NCBI GenBank assembly: GCA_051747745.1 | Contig: JBNJGL010000067.1 | Location: 1 to 11,039, forward strand | Direction: 5' to 3' | Origin: QPJE01 sp051747745 | Lineage (GTDB): Bacteria > Bacillota > Halanaerobiia > Halanaerobiales > Halanaerobiaceae | Length of the DNA: 11,039 bases | Part shown: in pieces, positions 4,950-11,039 of the stretch | How positions within the stretch are numbered: position 1 is the first letter of the stretch | Layout: every line of letters starts with the position of its first letter | Made by a program: the position numbers and the translations under genes | Notes under the pieces: generated by a model | Told to the model about the DNA's origin: nothing | Seen by the model: only the letters and a program-made list of their open reading frames with translations | The model's database searches: none

Positions 4950-4978
4950 ATTATATCACCTCTTGTATGAAATTTTAA
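4950..4978 (-). promoter_or_regulatory. Promoter of the recombinase gene
   Basis: On the minus strand, extended -10 TGATATAAT (hexamer 4955-4950), with TTAAAA (4978-4973) as a weak -35 at 17 bp. The -10 surroundings (AGGTGATATAAT) are identical to the unit 3 MNT promoter, hinting at a common origin or shared control. The leader is about 35 bases. Confidence 0.55.
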
Positions 4979-5011
4979 GCAATTTTTCCATATTTATCTA
5001 TTTATAGTAGT

Positions 5012-5036
5012 TAAAAACCGCTCCCAGAAGGAACGG
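5012..5036 (-). terminator. Intrinsic terminator of the Wadjet operon
   Basis: On the minus strand CCGTTCC-TTCTG-GGAGCGG forms a 7-bp stem with one G-U pair, followed by TTTTT. It begins directly after the jetD stop codon (5039-5037), so it is the 3' end of the jet operon and insulates the recombinase gene. Confidence 0.85.
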
Positions 5037-6146
5037 CTAAGCAAAATATTTTTGATAAACTTCCAGTGTTACAATTTCCTGAGGCAGTCTTAAATCATTT
5101 TCCCAAATCCGCTTCACTTCTTCAGTCATTTCTAAGAATCCCTGCTTATTAAATTCAATAATAACTTTATTTAAAACATCCATATTTTTATTATGTCTCT
5201 TCTGACAGGGATAAAACATATCACTTTCTTTAAAGAGCAGCTGATAATATTCGCCCAGTAATTTAATTTCAAATTCAGGATATTTATCTTTCAGAGAAGT
5301 ATAAATTGCCAGACCTTCAGGATCCAGATCTCCAGCATAATAAATATTAAGCCTTTCAATTACCTCCGGCCGCTGATTATTCCGCAGACCAGGTGACAGC
5401 AGTTCTTTTAGGAAAGAAAAACTCCGAATAATCTTTTTACCCTGCCCATAGATAACAGTATCAAAATTCTTTGCAAAAATATTAATACCTGCTCCCAGGG
5501 CCCTTTTAGCTCCAATAAAAGCAGAATGGTTTTCCATAATCAAAATATTTTTAATCTCATTTGGATCCACTGTCCAGTAAACAAAAAGGTGATTGTACTG
5601 CTGTGCCTTAAGATCAGCCAGGCTTAAATTTAAACTGCTCAATAATCTTTTGCCTTCAGCACGACTTAAATATTTCTCACCACCAAATAATTCCAGGGAA
5701 CGCTCTTCACGGCTGGCCCATTCCCTTTCTCTCCTGTTTTTTAAAAACTCGGCCAGATTAAAAAGTTTCTGCTTCAACTCCAATGTCTGCTCGGACGGTC
5801 TTTTAAGATAATAGCTGAGGTCAAGCTGACGGGACAGTTTAACAATATCTTTATCTGACCAGCCTTCTGGCTCCTGTTTTACCAGTGACCAGCGTTTTTT
5901 AAGCTGTGGCTGTCTTTGATTAAAATCAGAACTTTTTATTTCTCTAACTTTCCCCTCAGCTTCCAGTTTTTTTAGCAGCATATATAGAGTCTGGTAACCA
6001 CCGGCTGTCTGATAGGAAGATGCTCCTCCCAGTCTCTCTCTAACATAATTTTCTAAATCAGCCAGCTGAAAGCGTAACCTGCCGTCCAGCAGTTCTTTCT
6101 TATATTTTTCGAAAAGTCTAATCCACTTTTGCTCGTCTTTCACCAT
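5037..6146 (-). CDS. jetD: Wadjet JetD, Toprim-domain plasmid-cleaving nuclease
   Basis: A 369-residue protein with the JetD layout. Residues 1-90 are helical and probably carry winged-helix DNA-binding elements (SSYQTAGGYQTLYMLLKKLE). The C-terminal half holds a Toprim fold: the metal-binding Glu in ILIMENHSAF (E205) and the DXD pair D273/D275 in YYAGDLDPEGLAIY. RLPQE (353-357) near the end matches the usual close of this family (DUF3322/DUF2220 type). JetD resembles the topoisomerase VI A subunit and makes the double-strand break once the JetABC motor has recognised a small circular DNA. The ATG at 6146 has AGGTGA before it and overlaps the jetC end by 29 bp, so translation is coupled. It is the last gene of the operon. 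Confidence 0.9.
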   Translation of the reverse strand: MVKDEQKWIRLFEKYKKELLDGRLRFQLADLENYVRERLGGASSYQTAGGYQTLYMLLKKLEAEGKVREIKSSDFNQRQPQLKKRWSLVKQEPEGWSDKDIVKLSRQLDLSYYLKRPSEQTLELKQKLFNLAEFLKNRREREWASREERSLELFGGEKYLSRAEGKRLLSSLNLSLADLKAQQYNHLFVYWTVDPNEIKNILIMENHSAFIGAKRALGAGINIFAKNFDTVIYGQGKKIIRSFSFLKELLSPGLRNNQRPEVIERLNIYYAGDLDPEGLAIYTSLKDKYPEFEIKLLGEYYQLLFKESDMFYPCQKRHNKNMDVLNKVIIEFNKQGFLEMTEEVKRIWENDLRLPQEIVTLEVYQKYFA

Positions 6147-9100
6147 ATATCACCTGTCCCTGTACAACTCCCCGGCTGTGCTCTGTATCTCCTATCTCTA
6201 ATGCCCAGAAAACAGGGAAGCGCTCACTAATTTCAGTTTTGATGATTTCAGGAGCAGCAAATGTTATCAGTTGAAAATTAAGCTTATCAGCAATTTTGAA
6301 AATCGGATCCAGCACATGAGCTGCTGAAGCCTTACCAAAGGGATTATCCAGAAAAAGTACTGTCCAGGGGTTTGATTTATCAAAACGCTGTTTTTTGTAA
6401 TTTAAAAGCATCATCATCATAAACGCATTTATAGAAAGTGATTGACCGCCACTTCCTTCAGGTCCATTTCCCTTCCCCTGAATAACAGATTCCCAGTCAG
6501 AATAAAAATAATCCTGAGGACGGGCATGAAGAAACTCATTCTTTTCCGTCATCTTATAAACCTGAAGTACTGGATATCTTCCCCGAAGAGCCCTGGAAAA
6601 TAGAGCTGTATCTCCACAGTATTCCTTGAGTTTATAATCAGGCAGCTGCTCAACATCAATCTCTTCCCGATTAAATTTATTGATCAGCTCTAAAAAATAT
6701 TCCTTAAGTTCAGCTGTAACCTCATCTTCATTATCAGGCAGCAGATCATCTCTGCGCAGTTTAACTAAAGGGAAAGCAAATCCCCTCTTATTATGATATA
6801 CCATATTGCTGATCATTTCTTTCATTGAAGTTACAAGCCGCATTACATGGATTGCCGAGCGCTCCGCCCACTGCTGTCTTGCCTCTTCTGCCTCTTTTTT
6901 GTTGCGGTCAATTGTATTCAGCTCATTATTGATATATTCCTTAAATGAATTTAACATCTCAAAGTTATACTGATAGTCACTAACTCTAAAATTATGCAGC
7001 AGTTTTTCGTTGATACTGTTTTTTAAGGTATTATTTTCTACCACATCTTTAACATCATTTTTAAATTTATAAAAATTATCTTCGGTCTTTTCTCTGAGAT
7101 TTTTAATCTTATTTTCAATGTTTCTATAATCATTCTCCCAGCTATCTATTACTGCCACCGGTGAATCTTTAAGTTCTTCCTTAATTCCAGCATTTAGTTC
7201 TCCCTTAGCTGCATCAAGCTGATAATATTCCAGCTTATTGCTCAAATTGTTATATATCTGCAGTTTTTCTTTATAATTTAAAATCATTTCTTTTAACTTT
7301 CTAAGGTATTCTTTATTTTCACTCAAACCTTTTTTGATTTCTAACTCCTTAATATTAAGCTCAACTGCTTCCCAAATCTGAACAGAACGCTGAAAACGAT
7401 CTTTAATTTCAGCTGCCTTTTCTTCCAATTCGTTTTCCAGTGTTTCCAGTCGACCTCTGCGAACCAGAATTTTTTCATTCATCTTTTGAGCTTCTTCATC
7501 AGCTTTTTTAAGCTGTTCTTTTATCTCTTCCAGAGCAGTTTTAAGACGACTCTGATTTTTGAAATCATAACTCCTCTCTCCCCAATCAGCCGCCAGATTA
7601 TTTAATTCCGTTTTCACTTTATTAATTTCAGATAAAACTTTCTGCAGTCCTTCTTCTAAATATTTTAACTCAGCTGCTATATCTGCTTCTTTTTTCTGCA
7701 GTGAACTAATCTTCTCGTAATTTTGATAGCCTTTATGCTGCTGTAAATCAAATAGCTCAGGGTACTTTTCCTGAGAAGAAATATTTAGTTCTTTTTCGCT
7801 GAATTCAGCCTTAATCTCAACCTGTAGATCACTCAGAACTTCATTTAAGCTGACAGCAAATTCCCGGCAGTTCTGAAGCCAGTTTTGATAATGATTTTCC
7901 AATCTAAGTTCTTCTTTCTGCATCCTTTTCTGCTCGGATTTGTTCCTGCTGAGCAACTCATCCAGATGCTCAATTTCGGATACTGCTTCCTGATAGCGGC
8001 TTCCTTTCTTTTCCAGCTCTCTTTTAGCTGCAAGATATTCTTCAATTTTTTCCAGATCTGTTTTAAGTTCATTCAGTTTTTTCTCTTTCTTTTGATACTC
8101 TTTATTAAGCTCACTTATCTTTTCACCTGAATTTTTTATCTTCTGCCCATATTTTTTTATATCAGTCTGCAGAGTTTCCAGTTCAGATTTTTCTTTTTCC
8201 AGTTTGTTCTTAATTTCATCTGCTGATTCTTCTGCCAGCATGCTTTCTGCCTGATAATTCAGCTGATTTAAGTTTTTAATTTTTCTTTCCAGAATAGAAA
8301 TTGTTTCTCTGACCTCAGCCTCTTTATTTTTAAGTCCGCTGAACCACTGCTCAAAATTGTTTTTATCTTCAGTAAAAGTCTTTTCTTTACCTGTCAGCAG
8401 TTTAAAAGGCAGCTTAGAATCATCACCACTCAGCTTATGATTTATAAAAATCGGTACTGCAAAGTGAGAAATTTCATTTAAAGAAATATTAGCCTTAATT
8501 TTCTCCCAGTCGGATTCATAAACTACCACCAGTCCATAAGGGAGCAGCGGATAGTCATTTAGATATTTATTTCGGTCATCAACCAGCTCAAATAAGAATT
8601 CACTTCCATAATAGACACGGATATCAAGTTCTTTAATTTTCTGATAGAGCTTTTTCTGTTCTAAACTGGCCACCCAGTATTCTCTGTCATTTAAATTTAG
8701 ATCCAGCTGAAGTTCAAATTTGTCTGCATTCATCTCCTGCAGACTTTCTTTTTTATCATTAATTAATTTTAAAAGCTCATTTTTCTGCTGCTGGAGCCAC
8801 TGCTTACTGTAAAACTCCTCAAACTTATCAAGGTTTAAGATTTTTATTAGTTGAGCAAAAATTTTATCTTCAGCCTGTTTCTGCTTTTTTAGTTCTGCTG
8901 TTAAATTTTCAATCCTGCTTTCTCCAGCTGCAGCTTCAACCGCCTTCTGCTGTTTTTTATTCTGCAATTTTTCTTTCTGTTCATGTTCTTTTTTTAAATC
9001 TTCTTCCAGATTTTCCAACTTAAGATTTATATTATTTATATCTTCTTTTACATTCTGCAGCAGATATTCCGGGGTTTCCAGCTCCAGTGGATTAAAAAAT

Positions 9101-10602
9101 TGGGCCAGCCTTTCTTTTTTCTTAGACAAATTTTCTTCTAAATGCTCATATTCTAATTTCAGCTGCTGTTCATTTCTTATTTTTTGCTCTATATTATCTT
9201 CCTGTTTCTCCAGCATATTAATCTGCTGTTTAATATATTTTTGATGAGAATAATATTCAGCAGCTGAATTTTTAATTCTATTGTTTAAATCTTTACTTTC
9301 ATCAGCTGTCTGCTGTTTTAAACGCGTAATTTCTGCCTCCAGATCTTTAAATTCTGATCTTTCTTTAAGAGAGTTCATTTTTTCTCTTTTTGCGGCAGCT
9401 TCTGATTTTAAGTTTTTCAAAATAAGGTACTTCTGATTTAAATTTAACTGCATTTTTTCTGCTTCCATCTTCTCAAGCTGCTCAATTAATTTCTGATGTT
9501 CTGCTTCAGCTTTTGACTGCTCTGATTTTAACCTGTTTAAATCACGCAGTTTTTTAACATATTTTAAGTTTTCAGCTTCAAAATTAAGTTCTTCAATTTT
9601 GTTCTCAGATTTCTCTTTTTCTCGCTGACTGCGGCGAAGTTCATTTTCTAAAAAAGTTTTCCTGTCTGAAATTCCTCTGAGATAATTGTTTCCCCTCTCC
9701 CTGATCATTTCTCCTGTCTCTTTAAGCCGCAGACCTTCTTCGGAATTATTTAAAAGAGGATCTACCATCTGAGATAATGTTTTTAAATCATCTCTTCTGG
9801 ACAAAAGTTCCGGCAAATTGCGGGCAATCTTTACATTATCCACAAAAATATTGAGCAGTGCATTTTTCTCCGGCTCATTATAATAGCTGATGCTCTCACT
9901 AACAGCAGGGATAATAAGCTGATCAAAAAGTGCCTTATTATCTTTCGCCCTGGAAAAATATTTTTCCAGGCCTCCTTCACTGCGGTTGATGTTTTTCATA
10001 ATTTCCCACTCAGAACGGTAAATGCCGTGACTGCTTAAATACTGGTAATATTCTGAGTTGAGACTTGAAACTGCTGTTTTGGAATATTTGATAAAATCAG
10101 CTCTATTCTGATCAATAAATTCCTCCAGACTTTCATATTGGAGAACCTTATCACTACTTTTAGTATAAAGAGGAAGATTGTTCAAACTAAAACGGCTTTC
10201 ACCACGATATTTGTGTGTATATAAAAAATATTTTAAGCCAACTTTTCCTTCTTCATCAGCTGTACTCTGCTGCTTATGAGCCGATACACAGATACCGCTG
10301 AGGAGCTTCTTATCTTCAGATCCATCAAGTCTCCATTCCAGAACTACATGAAAGGTATAGGGCTGAAAAACCTGGTAGCGGTCGTAAAACATCCCCTCCA
10401 GCTTATTCCCATTCATTTTGCCCCAGGCAGTTCCCGGAAGCAGCAGTTGAGAAATCAGCTGCATCATTACACCTTTACCACTGCCGTTCTGTAGAGTAAA
10501 AAGTGTATGATCAGACTCCAGATCAAAGATAGAATTGCGGTGCTGTTTCTGAAATCCATCATATTTATTGCCGGTAATTCTAATCTTACTCAACCTGGGC
10601 AT
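6118..10602 (-). CDS. jetC: Wadjet JetC, SMC/MukB-like ATPase
   Basis: A 1494-residue SMC-like protein with its ATPase head split between the two ends. Walker A is NGSGKGVM (39-46, K43). The ABC signature is GSGGQS (about 1383-1388) and Walker B is VLFLDNPFGKAS (D1419). Long Glu/Lys/Leu-rich coiled-coil arms span roughly 300-630 and 760-1200, around a globular hinge-like region near 640-760 (containing LLPYGLVVVYESDW). JetC dimers with JetA (kleisin) and JetB extrude DNA loops and let JetD cut small circles. Odd points: Gly follows the Walker A Lys where Ser/Thr is usual, and Asn follows the Walker B Asp where a catalytic Glu is usual. The ATG at 10602 follows GAGGAGGA by 8 bp and overlaps jetB by 17 bp. 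The KYDGF head start and GKGVMMQ motif suggest type III Wadjet, from memory only. Confidence 0.9.
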   Translation of the reverse strand: MPRLSKIRITGNKYDGFQKQHRNSIFDLESDHTLFTLQNGSGKGVMMQLISQLLLPGTAWGKMNGNKLEGMFYDRYQVFQPYTFHVVLEWRLDGSEDKKLLSGICVSAHKQQSTADEEGKVGLKYFLYTHKYRGESRFSLNNLPLYTKSSDKVLQYESLEEFIDQNRADFIKYSKTAVSSLNSEYYQYLSSHGIYRSEWEIMKNINRSEGGLEKYFSRAKDNKALFDQLIIPAVSESISYYNEPEKNALLNIFVDNVKIARNLPELLSRRDDLKTLSQMVDPLLNNSEEGLRLKETGEMIRERGNNYLRGISDRKTFLENELRRSQREKEKSENKIEELNFEAENLKYVKKLRDLNRLKSEQSKAEAEHQKLIEQLEKMEAEKMQLNLNQKYLILKNLKSEAAAKREKMNSLKERSEFKDLEAEITRLKQQTADESKDLNNRIKNSAAEYYSHQKYIKQQINMLEKQEDNIEQKIRNEQQLKLEYEHLEENLSKKKERLAQFFNPLELETPEYLLQNVKEDINNINLKLENLEEDLKKEHEQKEKLQNKKQQKAVEAAAGESRIENLTAELKKQKQAEDKIFAQLIKILNLDKFEEFYSKQWLQQQKNELLKLINDKKESLQEMNADKFELQLDLNLNDREYWVASLEQKKLYQKIKELDIRVYYGSEFLFELVDDRNKYLNDYPLLPYGLVVVYESDWEKIKANISLNEISHFAVPIFINHKLSGDDSKLPFKLLTGKEKTFTEDKNNFEQWFSGLKNKEAEVRETISILERKIKNLNQLNYQAESMLAEESADEIKNKLEKEKSELETLQTDIKKYGQKIKNSGEKISELNKEYQKKEKKLNELKTDLEKIEEYLAAKRELEKKGSRYQEAVSEIEHLDELLSRNKSEQKRMQKEELRLENHYQNWLQNCREFAVSLNEVLSDLQVEIKAEFSEKELNISSQEKYPELFDLQQHKGYQNYEKISSLQKKEADIAAELKYLEEGLQKVLSEINKVKTELNNLAADWGERSYDFKNQSRLKTALEEIKEQLKKADEEAQKMNEKILVRRGRLETLENELEEKAAEIKDRFQRSVQIWEAVELNIKELEIKKGLSENKEYLRKLKEMILNYKEKLQIYNNLSNKLEYYQLDAAKGELNAGIKEELKDSPVAVIDSWENDYRNIENKIKNLREKTEDNFYKFKNDVKDVVENNTLKNSINEKLLHNFRVSDYQYNFEMLNSFKEYINNELNTIDRNKKEAEEARQQWAERSAIHVMRLVTSMKEMISNMVYHNKRGFAFPLVKLRRDDLLPDNEDEVTAELKEYFLELINKFNREEIDVEQLPDYKLKEYCGDTALFSRALRGRYPVLQVYKMTEKNEFLHARPQDYFYSDWESVIQGKGNGPEGSGGQSLSINAFMMMMLLNYKKQRFDKSNPWTVLFLDNPFGKASAAHVLDPIFKIADKLNFQLITFAAPEIIKTEISERFPVFWALEIGDTEHSRGVVQGQVIYGERRAKVD

Positions 10603-11039
10603 GTTTTTCTTCCTCCTCTAAATTTTTTCTGCTTTCTAAAATTAATTCCATAAATTTATTATATCTCTTCTGACTGTGGTAAAGATTGTCCAGACGCTCA
10701 TATAACTCGGCTCTGGGTATCAACTTCAGTTCATCACTCTGATCAATAATCAATTCCTGTTCACTCAGCGGTTTTAGAGCGGTATTAATAAAGGAAAGAC
10801 GGTTTCCCTTAGTCCGCGTCACATCCACTTTTTCTTCTTTGTTCAACCTGTATTCGCTGAACTCTGTCAGCCACAGCTCAGCTGCTTCCTCAACTGCAAT
10901 AGACCAGTTTTGAGTAAAGTTCTCATCTTCTTTTTTCCTGTCCAGCCAGCTTTCCAGAACTGCAGTTACCAGATCAGAAAGCCTGTGATATGAAATTCCT
11001 TCTTCTTCCCAGCGTATCCGCACATGACTTTCTTTGTCA
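10586..11039 (-). CDS. jetB: Wadjet JetB, MukE-like subunit (5' end outside window)
   Basis: About 150 C-terminal residues of a protein whose frame is still open at the right edge. A GTG at 11023 could be read as a start, but codons before it (D-K-E-S-H) stay open and no ribosome binding site is visible, so the gene most likely begins beyond the window. The visible part has helical and winged-helix-like segments (RLSFINTALKPLSEQELI) and a charged tail, as expected for the MukE/JetB-type partner that binds the kleisin JetA. The assignment rests mainly on its place directly before jetC, with a 17-bp overlap; it may correspond to DUF6063-type JetB of type III systems. jetA is expected further upstream, outside the window. 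Confidence 0.75.
   Translation of the reverse strand, partial: DKESHVRIRWEEEGISYHRLSDLVTAVLESWLDRKKEDENFTQNWSIAVEEAAELWLTEFSEYRLNKEEKVDVTRTKGNRLSFINTALKPLSEQELIIDQSDELKLIPRAELYERLDNLYHSQKRYNKFMELILESRKNLEEEEKHAQVE

Noticed and set aside
5593..5811. A 72-codon plus-strand ORF
   Set aside because: Antisense to jetD, with a composition expected from the reverse of a coding region.
7845..8130. Two short ORFs, one on each strand, inside jetC
   Set aside because: Both are other-frame readings of the coiled-coil coding region; the plus-strand one looks like a membrane protein only because reversed Lys/Glu codons give Phe/Leu.
10276..10494. A 72-codon plus-strand ORF
   Set aside because: Antisense to the conserved JetC ATPase head, no supporting signals.

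Overview
The window looks like a piece of a low-GC Gram-positive (Firmicutes) chromosome, possibly from the Halanaerobiales or a relative; this placement is inference. It rests on very AT-rich intergenic DNA, strong AGGAGG-type ribosome binding sites, TATAAT promoters with extended -10 motifs, and two copies of a sequence that fits the Gram-positive LexA box. Almost every gene is an accessory defence, toxin-antitoxin or recombination gene, so this reads as a defence island. The left 4.9 kb is visibly more AT-rich than the right 6 kb, which suggests the two halves have different histories.

Left edge (1-1033): the start of an unidentified minus-strand gene, possibly a serine hydrolase; an intergenic stretch with two exact 17-bp repeats, each containing an inverted repeat; a MarR-like winged-helix regulator gene; and a divergent promoter region. 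On its rightward side that region carries two identical LexA-box-like palindromes.

Middle (1034-4363): a scrambled tandem array. Unit 1 has an Rpn-type PD-(D/E)XK nuclease gene on the plus strand, broken by an internal deletion into a catalytic N-terminal ORF and a C-terminal ORF. The C-terminal ORF has its own ribosome binding site and resembles the intragenic RpnS-type antitoxins known from enteric rpn genes. A terminator follows, then a convergent MNT/HEPN (MntA/HepT-like) toxin-antitoxin pair. Unit 2 repeats the layout about 1.49 kb downstream, but its Rpn N-terminal half is degraded and its HEPN and MNT bodies have been deleted at short direct repeats, leaving a live-looking promoter in front of an 18-codon remnant. 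Unit 3 is a second, diverged and intact MNT/HEPN pair with the same promoter element.

Right (4364-11039): a small tyrosine recombinase made only of the catalytic domain, then a minus-strand Wadjet operon: jetB (cut by the window edge), jetC (an SMC/MukB-like ATPase of 1494 residues) and jetD (a Toprim-domain nuclease), ending in a clear intrinsic terminator. jetA is expected just beyond the right edge. Wadjet systems recognise small circular DNA such as plasmids by loop extrusion and cleave it. The JetC head and the general form of JetB suggest the type III subclass, but that is from memory of the family and not checked.

Together the genes suggest layered defence: plasmid restriction by Wadjet, HEPN RNase toxins held in check by nucleotidyltransferase antitoxins, and a possibly SOS-controlled Rpn nuclease remnant with a separately expressed inhibitor. 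The repeats record repeated duplication, deletion and probably gene conversion.
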